Assembly (NCBI RefSeq): GCF_024341905.1
Contig: NZ_BQXY01000011.1
Coordinates: 1-64,000 of the forward strand
Length of the DNA stretch: 64,000 nt
From: Clostridium folliculivorans
GTDB lineage: Bacteria > Bacillota > Clostridia > Clostridiales > Clostridiaceae
Reading direction: 5' to 3'
Part shown: positions 1-7,455 of the stretch, in pieces
Layout: each line of letters starts with the position of its first letter
Numbering within the stretch: the first letter of the stretch is position 1
Notes under the pieces: model-generated
What the model was told of the DNA's origin: nothing
The model's input: only the letters and a program-made list of their open reading frames with translations
Databases searched by the model: none
Translations under genes and position numbers: made by a program

Positions 1-17
1 TCCCTGAAGGTCCACCA
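1..17 (+). tRNA. tRNA 3' end, truncated by the window edge (Met or Ile-CAT type likely)
   Basis: The first 17 bases end in CCA and read as the 3' half of a T-arm followed by the acceptor strand AAGGTCC plus discriminator A. The complement, GGACCTT, is the 5' acceptor strand typical of CAT-anticodon tRNAs in Firmicutes. The anticodon is outside the window, so identity is an inference. It lies 5 bases before tRNA-Ala, which indicates a tRNA operon entering from the left. Confidence 0.6.
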
Positions 18-22
18 TATTT

Positions 23-98
23 GGGGGTATAGCTCAGTTGGGAGAGCACCTGCCTTGCACGCAGGGGGTCAAGAGTTCGAATCTCTTTATCTCCACCA
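23..98 (+). tRNA. tRNA-Ala(TGC)
   Basis: A complete cloverleaf with encoded CCA. The acceptor GGGGGTA pairs with TATCTCC through two G-U pairs. The anticodon stem is CCTGC/GCAGG with loop CTTGCAC, giving anticodon TGC at 56-58. It decodes GCA and neighbouring alanine codons. It is the last gene of a tRNA cluster and is followed directly by a terminator. Confidence 0.95.
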
Positions 99-102
99 AA
101 GT

Positions 103-133
103 AAACCATGAACATTAAGTTCATGGTTTTTTT
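103..133 (+). terminator. Rho-independent terminator of the tRNA cluster
   Basis: Perfect 11-bp stem (103-113 with 119-129), loop ATTAA, followed by a T-run. It sits 5 bases after tRNA-Ala. Confidence 0.9.
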
Positions 134-261
134 GTATTTAAGCTTAAATTTATATTAAGAAAGGTTACTTATTATATACATATAAAAATTCACATATTAT
201 AATTATTACTGAAGAATACTCAGTAAAAGATATAATATAAATTATAAGATGGAGAAGAATT

Positions 262-762
262 ATGATTTTTTATAGAGTAAAGCAATTTTGGTGGGTTATA
301 ACTTGTAACTTTAAACAGTTAGATGAAGAATATATAAATGAGTATCTAGAAGAACATGAAAAAAAACTTTTTGATAAACTAAAGATTGGTGATAAACATC
401 ATTGTGTAAGAGTATCAAAGGATTCATTAGAGATATATGAAAAGATAAAAGAAAACTTAGATGAATATCAATTAGCAAAGGCAGCATTGCTTCATGACAT
501 TGGCAAAAGTGAAAGACCTTTAAATTTTATAGAAAAGTCTATTGTTGTTTTGTTGCATAAATTCACTAAGGGGAAGATTAGAAAATACGACAACATAAAA
601 ATATTAGATATATATTATAATCATCCTAAAAAAGGCGTTGATATGCTTCAGAACTATGGTTATAAAGAGGAATTTCTTCAAGTCATAGGAAACCATCATG
701 ATAAAAAACATACCGATAATACTATGCTCAACATAGTAAGGGAAAGCGATAATAAAAATTAG
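262..762 (+). CDS. HD-domain phosphohydrolase
   Basis: A 166-residue protein that is essentially one HD domain. An early histidine (KHHCVRV, about residue 46) is followed by the metal-binding LLHDIGK motif near residue 77 and by NHHD near residue 145, the expected order of HD metal ligands. Such proteins hydrolyse phosphoester bonds in nucleotides or nucleotide second messengers; the substrate here cannot be read from sequence. GGAGAAG lies just before the ATG at 262. It is followed 24 bases later by niaR on the same strand, so the two may be cotranscribed. Confidence 0.8.
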   Translation: MIFYRVKQFWWVITCNFKQLDEEYINEYLEEHEKKLFDKLKIGDKHHCVRVSKDSLEIYEKIKENLDEYQLAKAALLHDIGKSERPLNFIEKSIVVLLHKFTKGKIRKYDNIKILDIYYNHPKKGVDMLQNYGYKEEFLQVIGNHHDKKHTDNTMLNIVRESDNKN

Positions 763-786
763 TTAAATCGATATAGGAGGATTTGT

Positions 787-1305
787 ATGCTCACAGCTAA
801 ATTAAGAAAACAAATGATAATTAACAAATTGATAGATTGTTCAGAACCACAAAAAGGATCTACTTTAGCAAAAGAATTAGGTGTTACAAGACAGGTGATC
901 GTTAAAGATATAGCACTTCTAAGAGCGGAAGGTAATAATATAATTGCTACTCCAGATGGCTATATAATCGAAAAAAATGTAGCTAATAGGATTAATAGGG
1001 TAATAGCGGTAAATCATCATATAGATGAAATGGAGGATGAATTAGCAACTATTATAAGGTATGGTGGTGTTATAGAAGATGTAGTTGTAGAACATCCGTT
1101 ATATGGTGAAATAAGAGCAATGCTTAAGTTAAGAAACTTTAATGATCTATCAAACTTTGTAGATAAGTTTAATAACTTGAAAGCAACTCCGCTATCATCA
1201 TTAACTGGAGGCGTGCATATACACACAATATCTACAGAAACGGAAGAAAACATGTTATTAATATTAGAGGAACTTAAAAATAAAAAATATTTGATAACAG
1301 AATAA
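787..1305 (+). CDS. niaR: NiaR-type niacin-responsive transcriptional repressor (HTH + 3H domain)
   Basis: 172 residues in two parts. Residues 1-60 form an HTH_11 DNA-binding domain (STLAKELGVTRQVIVKDIALLR). Residues about 75-172 form a 3H domain with conserved histidines in NHHIDEME, VEHPLYGE and GGVHIHTI. NiaR (B. subtilis YrxA) uses this domain to bind niacin with a metal ion and represses NAD salvage or biosynthesis genes. No nad or niaP gene is in the window, so its targets lie elsewhere. The RBS AGGAGG is 6 bases before the ATG. Confidence 0.85.
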   Translation: MLTAKLRKQMIINKLIDCSEPQKGSTLAKELGVTRQVIVKDIALLRAEGNNIIATPDGYIIEKNVANRINRVIAVNHHIDEMEDELATIIRYGGVIEDVVVEHPLYGEIRAMLKLRNFNDLSNFVDKFNNLKATPLSSLTGGVHIHTISTETEENMLLILEELKNKKYLITE

Positions 1306-1349
1306 TTATATCCAATTTATAAATTAGAATATTGGAGGCAAAGAAATTT

Positions 1350-4040
1350 ATGAAAAAGATTTATTGGTTATTAGCATCAGTTATTATAATAATTATGCTA
1401 ATGCTTTCCTTTTCAAACTTAATCGTAAATATCCAGTGGTTTAGGGAGGTGGGGTACCTCACAGTATATTTTACTAAGCTTATAGCGATATTAAAACTTA
1501 TGGTGCCTATATTTGCGGTTTGTTTTGTTGTAGTACATTTTTATTTAAAATCCTTAACTAAAAGTTTACTTGCTCAACTTGATGGAAAGAAGAGAAAGTA
1601 TATAAAAGTAGGTAGCATTGTAGGAAACTTAATATTATCTCTTATAATATCCTACTATACTGCGTCAACTTATTGGTATACAATTTTGCAATTTACTAAT
1701 TCAGTTAATTTCAACGATAAAGATCCTATATTTGGTCATGATATATCTTTTTATATATTTAAATTACCACTCATACAGTCATTGTATAATGTATTGTTAT
1801 CATTAATTATAATAATAATTGTTATTACAGTTGTATATTATCTAGCAGTGAAGTTAAAAAGGACTGTTACTGATAAAATTAATTGGAGGGTAAATGGAAG
1901 TGAAGTCTTTAAAAGCTTCGCGGGTAAGCAGTTTGCTATAATTTCAGCACTATTAATGTTTATGATAGCAGGAGGTTATATCTTAAAGTCATATAACTTA
2001 TTATATAGTGCTAGAGGTACTGTTTTCGGAGCAGGATATGCTGATATAAGAATAACCTTATTATTTTATAGAGTCATAGCTATAGTTAGTTTAATATCAG
2101 CAATAATAGTTTTTGTCAGTATTTTGAGAGCCAGGATTAGGCCTATTATTACTGTTGCAGCGCTTATATTTATAATGGTTATTTCTGAACCTATAGTTGC
2201 ATCTGTATTTCAACAGTTTATTGTAAAATCAAATGAAATGGATTTTGAAAAGCAATATATAAATAATAATATCAGCGCAACTAGAAAAGCTTTCAACATA
2301 GATAAGATTAAAGAAAATGAGTTTGAACCAAAACAAAATTTAAGTAACAAAGCTTTGCAAAATAACACCGATATAATAGAAAATTTGAAGGTAAATTCTA
2401 TAAGCCCTGTATTAAATTTTTATAATCAAGTTCAGGTTATGAAGAACTACTATAAATTTAATGATGGCGATACAGACAGATATAATATAAATGGAAAGTA
2501 TACTCAAGTGTTTGTAGCGCCTAGAGAATTAGATTATAGCAATATAAACACCTGGCAAAACATACATTTAAGGTATACCCATGGATATGGTATTACTATG
2601 AGTAAAGTAAATTCAGTTACATCTGAAGGACAACCGGATTTTGTGATGAAAGATATACCTACAGAGAATTTGACTGATATAAAGTTAGATAATCCTAGAA
2701 TTTATTTTGGAGAAGGTTCAAATGAATATGTTGTGGTGAATACTGATATAGACGAGTTTGATTATCCAAAGGCAGGAGAGACACAAACAAATAGGTACAA
2801 TGGAAGTGCTGGAATCAAAATGAACTTTTTAAATAAGGTATTATTTTCAGTTAATCAAGGTAATGTCAGAATACTGATGTCTGGTGACATAAAGGGTGAT
2901 AGCAAAATAATTCTTAATAGAAATATAATGGATAGGGTTAAAAAAATAGCTCCGTTTTTAAGTTATGATAGTGATGCTTATAGCGTAATAAAGGATGGAA
3001 AGATATTTTGGGTAGTTGATGCTTATACTACATCTAATAAATATCCATATTCTCAGCCTTACAATGGATTCAATTATATCCGTAATTCAGTAAAGGTTGT
3101 AATAGATGCTTATAATGGAGATACAAACTTTTATATTGTTGACAAGAATGATCCTATAGCTGCAAGTTATTCTAAGATATTTAAAGGATTGTTCAAGGAT
3201 GGAGATACTCTTCCAAAAGAAATAATAGAGCATTTAAGATATCCAAACGATATATTTAATATCCAATGCGATGTACTTGGTAAATATCATGTTACTGATC
3301 CAACTGTATTTTTTACACAAGATGATTTATGGGAAGTTTCATCAAATATATTGAGTGTTGAAGGAAAAGAAGATGTAAATGAATCGCTATATCTTATGAC
3401 TAGATTACCTGGAGAAAAGAATCTTGAGATGGTTATGTTTGAATACTTTAATATGAAAGGCAAACAAAACATGGTATCACTTTTAGGGGCTAGAATGGAT
3501 GGAGATAACTATGGAAAGTTAGTAATGTATAAGTTTCCGCCACAAAAAACTATTTTAAGTCCATCATTATTAAAAAATAAGATATTAGCAGATCCAGATA
3601 TATCTAAGGAAATAAGTTTATGGGAAGGAAAAGGTTCAAAAGTAGAATATGGAGATACAGTTATAATACCTATAAATGACTCGTTATTTTACTTAGAGAC
3701 CCTATACTTAAAGGCAGATGTACAAAAGTCACTGCCAGAAGTAAGAAAGATAATTTTATCTGATGGAGAAAAGATAGTTGGAGATGAAACTGTAGAAAAG
3801 GCTTTAGAAAAGTTATTTAATTACACAAATCAATCCAATAAGCCTATAGAAAACAATACAAATAATAATAACACCAATAATATTGAGAATAACACCAATA
3901 ATAATATAAGCAAAGATGATATTAGTAAAGCGAATGACTTATATCAGAAGGCTTTAGAAGCTCAAAAGGCAGGAGATTGGTCTGCATATGGAGAATATAT
4001 AAAGCAATTAGGTGATATTCTTAAGAATATGAAAAAGTAA
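1350..4040 (+). CDS. UPF0182 family membrane protein
   Basis: An 896-residue protein with about seven N-terminal hydrophobic segments (residues 1-290) and a large extracytoplasmic domain, matching the length and layout of the UPF0182 family, whose function is unknown. A longer frame opens at TTG 1332, but the GGAGG at 1334-1338 overlaps that codon and sits 11 bases before ATG 1350, so 1350 (MKKIYWLL) is the better start. Near the C terminus an Asn/Thr-rich low-complexity linker precedes a short helical tail (KANDLYQKALEAQKAGDW), common in this family. It is downstream of niaR by 44 bases. Confidence 0.85.
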   Translation: MKKIYWLLASVIIIIMLMLSFSNLIVNIQWFREVGYLTVYFTKLIAILKLMVPIFAVCFVVVHFYLKSLTKSLLAQLDGKKRKYIKVGSIVGNLILSLIISYYTASTYWYTILQFTNSVNFNDKDPIFGHDISFYIFKLPLIQSLYNVLLSLIIIIIVITVVYYLAVKLKRTVTDKINWRVNGSEVFKSFAGKQFAIISALLMFMIAGGYILKSYNLLYSARGTVFGAGYADIRITLLFYRVIAIVSLISAIIVFVSILRARIRPIITVAALIFIMVISEPIVASVFQQFIVKSNEMDFEKQYINNNISATRKAFNIDKIKENEFEPKQNLSNKALQNNTDIIENLKVNSISPVLNFYNQVQVMKNYYKFNDGDTDRYNINGKYTQVFVAPRELDYSNINTWQNIHLRYTHGYGITMSKVNSVTSEGQPDFVMKDIPTENLTDIKLDNPRIYFGEGSNEYVVVNTDIDEFDYPKAGETQTNRYNGSAGIKMNFLNKVLFSVNQGNVRILMSGDIKGDSKIILNRNIMDRVKKIAPFLSYDSDAYSVIKDGKIFWVVDAYTTSNKYPYSQPYNGFNYIRNSVKVVIDAYNGDTNFYIVDKNDPIAASYSKIFKGLFKDGDTLPKEIIEHLRYPNDIFNIQCDVLGKYHVTDPTVFFTQDDLWEVSSNILSVEGKEDVNESLYLMTRLPGEKNLEMVMFEYFNMKGKQNMVSLLGARMDGDNYGKLVMYKFPPQKTILSPSLLKNKILADPDISKEISLWEGKGSKVEYGDTVIIPINDSLFYLETLYLKADVQKSLPEVRKIILSDGEKIVGDETVEKALEKLFNYTNQSNKPIENNTNNNNTNNIENNTNNNISKDDISKANDLYQKALEAQKAGDWSAYGEYIKQLGDILKNMKK

Positions 4041-4061
4041 TATATAATGTGAATTAGATTT

Positions 4062-4097
4062 ATTGATGAACACTACGTATTGTAGTAGTTCATCAAT
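4062..4097 (+). repeat. Long hairpin between UPF0182 and the FAD oxidoreductase genes
   Basis: ATTGATGAAC-ACTAC pairs with GTAGTAGTTCATCAAT, a stem of about 15 bp with one bulged base and a short loop. No T-run follows, so it is either a weak terminator or a processing or stability element between the two genes. Confidence 0.5.
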
Positions 4098-4121
4098 AAT
4101 ATAAGCACTTAGGAGGATAAT

Positions 4122-5516
4122 ATGGATTATGATGTTTTGATATTAGGTGGTGGAATAATAGGATGTGCTGTTGCCTACGAGTTATCAAAATACAATTTAA
4201 ATATAGCGGTTATAGAAAAGGATTATGATGTAGCTGATGATATATCATTTGCTAATACAGCGGTAATATATGATGGATCAGAAACTAAAGATGATCTTAT
4301 GAGTAGCCTTGAGCACATGGGAAATTCAATACTTGCTGAAATAACTAGGAAGTTTAACGTCCCATTTAAGCGTATTGGATCATTAAGAATAGCTGATACT
4401 GATGAATGTGTAGAGATCATTGAAGATATGTATAAAACTGCAAAGAGTAGAGGCATTGATAATATTTATCTTATAGATGATCAAGGTGTTTATGATATTG
4501 AACCAAACCTTAGGGTTGGATTTAAAAAAGCACTATACTCTGAAAACACTGCAGTTATATGTCCTTATGATTTAGCTATTGCATATGCAGAAGTTGCTTT
4601 TGATAATGGCGTCAACTTTAGATTAGAAGAGGTTGTGCAAGATATTCAAAAGATGGCTAGAGGATTTAAGGTAACGACAAATAAAAACAAGTTTACTTGT
4701 AAAGTAGTTATCAACACAATTCCAGGAGATAATTATACAATTGATTTGAATAGAACAGTAATTAATGATAGTGAAGGAAAGATGCATTATTTAGTATTAG
4801 ATGAAACTTTCGAACATAATCTATCCAATTTGGTTATGAAGATTAATTCTGAAGATAAGTTTACTTTTCAGACACCAACTTTAAGTGGGAGTACACTGGT
4901 TGGGATAAACTCAGAAAGATTATTGGATTTTGATGAGATATTAAGGGAAGCAGCTGAGATACTTCCATCTGTTACGAAGGATAACGTGAATAGTATTTTT
5001 TATGAAGACTACAGAAAAGATGTAATGTTTATTGATGATGATCAATTAATGAAAGGGTACATAAAGGTTACTGGAGATCATTATGCCCATATAACTATTG
5101 CGCCATCTATAGCTAAAATGATTTGTGAGACTATTGTAGATAATTTAAACTCAACATTAAAAAGAAACTTTGTTGATAAAAGAAGAGAATTTTATAGATT
5201 TAGAGATATGAGCAAAGAGCAAAGGAATGAAATTATATCTTTAGATAAAAGATATGGGAAAATAGTATGTTTATGCAACCAAGTTTCAGAAGGTGAGATA
5301 ATTGATTCAATAAGAAGACCATTAGGTGCAAGAACTGTAGAAGGTGTTAAAAGAAGAACAGGAGCAACCTTTGGAAACTGCCAAGGAGCATATTGTATAG
5401 ATAAAATAATAGATATAATAGCAAGAGAAACGGATAAAAAACTAACAGAAATAGTTGAAGACTCTAAAAATTCTAAGGTTCTTGTATCAAGGATAAAAGA
5501 ATTTGAAGGTATTTAG
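4122..5516 (+). CDS. GlpA-like FAD-dependent oxidoreductase with C-terminal BFD [2Fe-2S] domain
   Basis: 464 residues. The N terminus carries the dinucleotide-binding signature GGGIIGCAVAYEL and the acidic IEKD that binds FAD ribose, as in DAO-fold glycerol-3-phosphate and 2-hydroxyglutarate dehydrogenases. The C terminus (about 385-435) is a Fer2_BFD domain with four cysteines, CLC and CQGAYC. In related clostridial proteins an NSG-x-HAGYD-like loop follows the FAD site; here it reads ANTAVIYDG, so the active-site loop is divergent and the substrate uncertain. The strong RBS TAGGAGGA precedes ATG 4122. The next gene encodes part of DUF1667, a domain usually found in the same glpA-type operon. 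Confidence 0.75.
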   Translation: MDYDVLILGGGIIGCAVAYELSKYNLNIAVIEKDYDVADDISFANTAVIYDGSETKDDLMSSLEHMGNSILAEITRKFNVPFKRIGSLRIADTDECVEIIEDMYKTAKSRGIDNIYLIDDQGVYDIEPNLRVGFKKALYSENTAVICPYDLAIAYAEVAFDNGVNFRLEEVVQDIQKMARGFKVTTNKNKFTCKVVINTIPGDNYTIDLNRTVINDSEGKMHYLVLDETFEHNLSNLVMKINSEDKFTFQTPTLSGSTLVGINSERLLDFDEILREAAEILPSVTKDNVNSIFYEDYRKDVMFIDDDQLMKGYIKVTGDHYAHITIAPSIAKMICETIVDNLNSTLKRNFVDKRREFYRFRDMSKEQRNEIISLDKRYGKIVCLCNQVSEGEIIDSIRRPLGARTVEGVKRRTGATFGNCQGAYCIDKIIDIIARETDKKLTEIVEDSKNSKVLVSRIKEFEGI

Positions 5517-5529
5517 AGGAGGAGTTATT

Positions 5530-5763
5530 TTGGAGAATCAAGAAATATTTACAAGCGTGGTTAGAGTTAAGGGATCTAGTAAATATAATTTAGTTTCAGT
5601 TAAGAGTAGTGAACCTATAGATAAGAGCTTATGGCTAGAATTATCTAAGGTTTTATCAAGAATATACGTTGGAGCACCAATGTATATGGGTGATATAATA
5701 TGTAAAAATATACTAAATACTGGAATAGATATAATAAGTACAGCAAATATAACAAAAGATTAA
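5530..5763 (+). CDS. DUF1667-type small protein, C-terminal half only
   Basis: A 77-residue protein starting at TTG 5530, chosen because GAGGAGG at 5516-5522 lies 7 bases upstream; an upstream TTG at 5503 would put the SD inside the gene. The sequence TSVVRVKGS, VKSSEPIDKSL, VGAPMYMGDII and TGIDIISTANI resembles the C-terminal half of DUF1667. That family normally has an N-terminal region with four conserved cysteines, which is absent here. It follows the GlpA-like gene by 13 bases. The pyridine nucleotide-disulfide oxidoreductase that usually sits between the two is missing. It may be a degenerate remnant or a working subdomain. Confidence 0.6.
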   Translation: MENQEIFTSVVRVKGSSKYNLVSVKSSEPIDKSLWLELSKVLSRIYVGAPMYMGDIICKNILNTGIDIISTANITKD

Positions 5764-5790
5764 TAAATTTAATGTTTATTAGAATAAATG

Positions 5791-5820
5791 TTGACAATAT
5801 ATCAATAAGTAGAATATAAT
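5791..5820 (+). promoter_or_regulatory. Promoter of the T-box leader
   Basis: TTGACA at 5791-5796 and TATAAT at 5815-5820 with an 18-base spacer, both consensus. It starts transcription a few bases before the T-box leader, independent of the upstream oxidoreductase genes. Confidence 0.8.
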
Positions 5821-5826
5821 ATATTA

Positions 5827-6059
5827 AATTATATAAATAAACTGCTGAAAAGGCTAGTAATAATTATCAAATTTTTAGAGAATCGATGGTTGGTGTAAAT
5901 CGATATTTTGTAGTTATGAATCCACCTTTGAGGGACTACGATGAGTAGTACGGGTATACCGTTATATAAATTGAGAGGATAGAAAGATTATATCTTTTTA
6001 TCAACTAGGGTGGCAACGCGGAGCTTTTCGTCCCTATATGGGATGATAGCTCTTTTTTA
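5827..6059 (+). promoter_or_regulatory. T-box leader, serine type (UCC specifier), with intact terminator but no downstream gene
   Basis: The leader has the T-box sequence AGGGTGGCAACGCGG (6007-6021), which pairs with uncharged tRNA acceptor ends, and an apical loop GGTGTAAATC in Stem I preceded by AGAGA. On the 3' side of Stem I, GAATCCACC places TCC (5921-5923) in the specifier position, a serine codon; this assignment is inferred from the motif layout. The terminator pairs GAGCT (6021-6025) with AGCTC (6048-6052) and TCGTCCC with GGGATGA, then T6. T-boxes of this kind normally control serS. Here there is no open reading frame for over 400 bases, only tRNA-Ser genes with their own promoter. 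Confidence 0.9.
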
Positions 6060-6478
6060 TTTTGTTTAAATATGCCCATGTGTTAAGTAAAGAGCTACTA
6101 AAAGTATCACATACTAAAATATTTTGTATTAATAAGAAAGTCAAAGCCCAAGATATTTCTTATAATCAATTTAGTTTTATATGTAGTTTACTGATATTCA
6201 AGTTAAAAGATCAATTTATATAAATTTAAAATCACTAAGCCCAGTGTATTAAAAAGTTATAAATTATTTTAAACATGAAAATGTTAGTAGCTCATTACTA
6301 TCAAATATATTATACAAGAAAGATGCGGTTAAATGTAGAGTTATTTCATATTTAACTACATCTTTCTTGTATACTTAAAAAACTATCAAAATTGTGCTAT
6401 TAAATCAATTACTTTTGCAATTAAGGTTATTTTCATAAAAAACTTTATAAAAATATTTAAATTAATTTGTATTTTATG
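6060..6478. other. Non-coding stretch after the T-box
   Basis: No open reading frame of useful length on either strand and no recognisable remnant of seryl-tRNA synthetase. Apart from the palindrome at 6311-6373 it is featureless A/T-rich DNA. Confidence 0.6.
6311..6373. repeat. 63-bp palindrome
   Basis: TATACAAGAAAGATG at the left pairs perfectly with its complement at the right (15 bp). The stem continues imperfectly inward (GTTAAAT with ATTTAAC). No T-run follows on either strand, so it is not a typical terminator. The TA-rich ends resemble a small MITE-like element. Confidence 0.6.
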
Positions 6479-6507
6479 TTGACATAATATATATAGCTTG
6501 ATATAAT
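6479..6507 (+). promoter_or_regulatory. tRNA-Ser promoter, copy 1
   Basis: TTGACA (6479-6484), 17-base spacer, TATAAT (6502-6507): a perfect consensus sigma-A promoter, 14 bases before the tRNA. Confidence 0.9.
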
Positions 6508-6521
6508 ATCAAATGTGACAC

Positions 6522-6612
6522 GGAGAGATGGTCGAGTTGGTTTAAGGCACCGGTCTTGAAAACCGGCGTACGGGTGACCGTACCGTGGGTTCGAATCCCA
6601 CTCTCTCCGCCA
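6522..6612 (+). tRNA. tRNA-Ser(TGA), copy 1
   Basis: A 91-base class II tRNA with encoded CCA. The acceptor GGAGAGA pairs with TCTCTCC. Anticodon TGA is at 6557-6559 in loop CTTGAAA, and there is a long variable arm. It reads UCA and related serine codons. It is identical to the copy at 7073. Confidence 0.96.
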
Positions 6613-6646
6613 CTTTTTTTTATAAAAATTTATTTGTAGGACACAT

Positions 6647-6737
6647 GGAGAAATACTCAAGTGGCCGAAGAGGCGCCCCTGCTAAGGGCGTAGGTTGGGT
6701 AACCGGCGCGAGGGTTCAAATCCCTCTTTCTCCGCCA
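6647..6737 (+). tRNA. tRNA-Ser(GCT), copy 1
   Basis: A 91-base class II tRNA with encoded CCA. Anticodon GCT is at 6681-6683; it reads AGC/AGU serine codons. It lies 34 bases after tRNA-Ser(TGA) and is probably cotranscribed with it. One base in the variable region differs from the copy at 7198 (GGTTGGG here, GGTCGGG there). Confidence 0.96.
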
Positions 6738-6740
6738 GAA

Positions 6741-6769
6741 GCATTTAGTTATTACTAAATGTTTTTTTT
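6741..6769 (+). terminator. Terminator of tRNA-Ser unit 1
   Basis: GCATTTAGT pairs with ACTAAATGT, followed by a T-run. Confidence 0.85.
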
Positions 6770-7025
6770 ATTGCTTTGAAGCAGCCTATGAAGGAAGAGT
6801 ATTGATACAATATAATGTGAAAGAGCTTATGTTTTTATTACCAAATTATAACAGGGAAAAGGTTATAGATATTTAAGTTTTATTATATTTATATTTTGGT
6901 ACATAGATTTTATAAGTTTGAGTATACTATTATAATGTTGGGTCGACATGATCAATAAAAATGAATAATTGTAGTTTAATAAAACATATTTCATAAAAAG
7001 TTCCAACAAAAATGCAAATAGTATG
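6770..7025. other. Spacer between tRNA-Ser units
   Basis: A/T-rich, with no gene with a start and RBS. A 33-codon open stretch at 6775-6876 without a start codon is the only coding-like text and I cannot assign it. Confidence 0.4.
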
Positions 7026-7054
7026 TTGACATAATATTTCTTAGTTGATATAAT
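7026..7054 (+). promoter_or_regulatory. tRNA-Ser promoter, copy 2
   Basis: TTGACA (7026-7031), 17-base spacer, TATAAT (7049-7054). The spacer resembles that of copy 1, in line with duplication including the promoter. Confidence 0.9.
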
Positions 7055-7072
7055 AAAAATTGTCGTTGACAT

Positions 7073-7163
7073 GGAGAGATGGTCGAGTTGGTTTAAGGCA
7101 CCGGTCTTGAAAACCGGCGTACGGGTGACCGTACCGTGGGTTCGAATCCCACTCTCTCCGCCA
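7073..7163 (+). tRNA. tRNA-Ser(TGA), copy 2
   Basis: Same sequence as the 6522-6612 gene, with anticodon TGA at 7108-7110. It is part of a tandem duplication of the serine tRNA pair. Confidence 0.96.
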
Positions 7164-7197
7164 TTTAAATAAATAAAGATTAATTTGTAGGGCATGT

Positions 7198-7288
7198 GGA
7201 GAAATACTCAAGTGGCCGAAGAGGCGCCCCTGCTAAGGGCGTAGGTCGGGTAACCGGCGCGAGGGTTCAAATCCCTCTTTCTCCGCCA
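7198..7288 (+). tRNA. tRNA-Ser(GCT), copy 2
   Basis: Same as the 6647-6737 gene except for one base in the variable region. The anticodon is GCT. It closes the duplicated unit. Confidence 0.96.
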
Positions 7289-7291
7289 GCA

Positions 7292-7321
7292 ACACTCAGT
7301 TGAAAGACTGAGTGTTTTTTT
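7292..7321 (+). terminator. Terminator of tRNA-Ser unit 2
   Basis: ACACTCAG pairs with CTGAGTGT around a short loop, followed by T7. Confidence 0.9.
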
Positions 7322-7455
7322 GTTTTTATGAATATTTTAGTACCTAATACTATAAATAATAAGTTATGAACTAACAGTTTATAAAATTAAAGTATCCATT
7401 TGGTTACTGAAGCATATAATGATAAAGCATAATAATATTACATGAAGATTTTAGT

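Noticed and set aside
1332-1349. TTG start 18 bases upstream for the UPF0182 protein
   Set aside because: The codon overlaps the GGAGG that serves the ATG at 1350.
6775-6876. 33-codon open stretch between the tRNA-Ser units, faintly like an IS1182-type transposase N terminus
   Set aside because: No start codon, no RBS and the similarity is too weak to claim a transposase remnant.
6457-7195. Minus-strand ORFs at 6457-6660 and 6863-7195 with peptides such as ESGIRTHGTVTRT
   Set aside because: They are antisense translations of the tRNA-Ser(TGA) genes, a well-known source of false protein entries.
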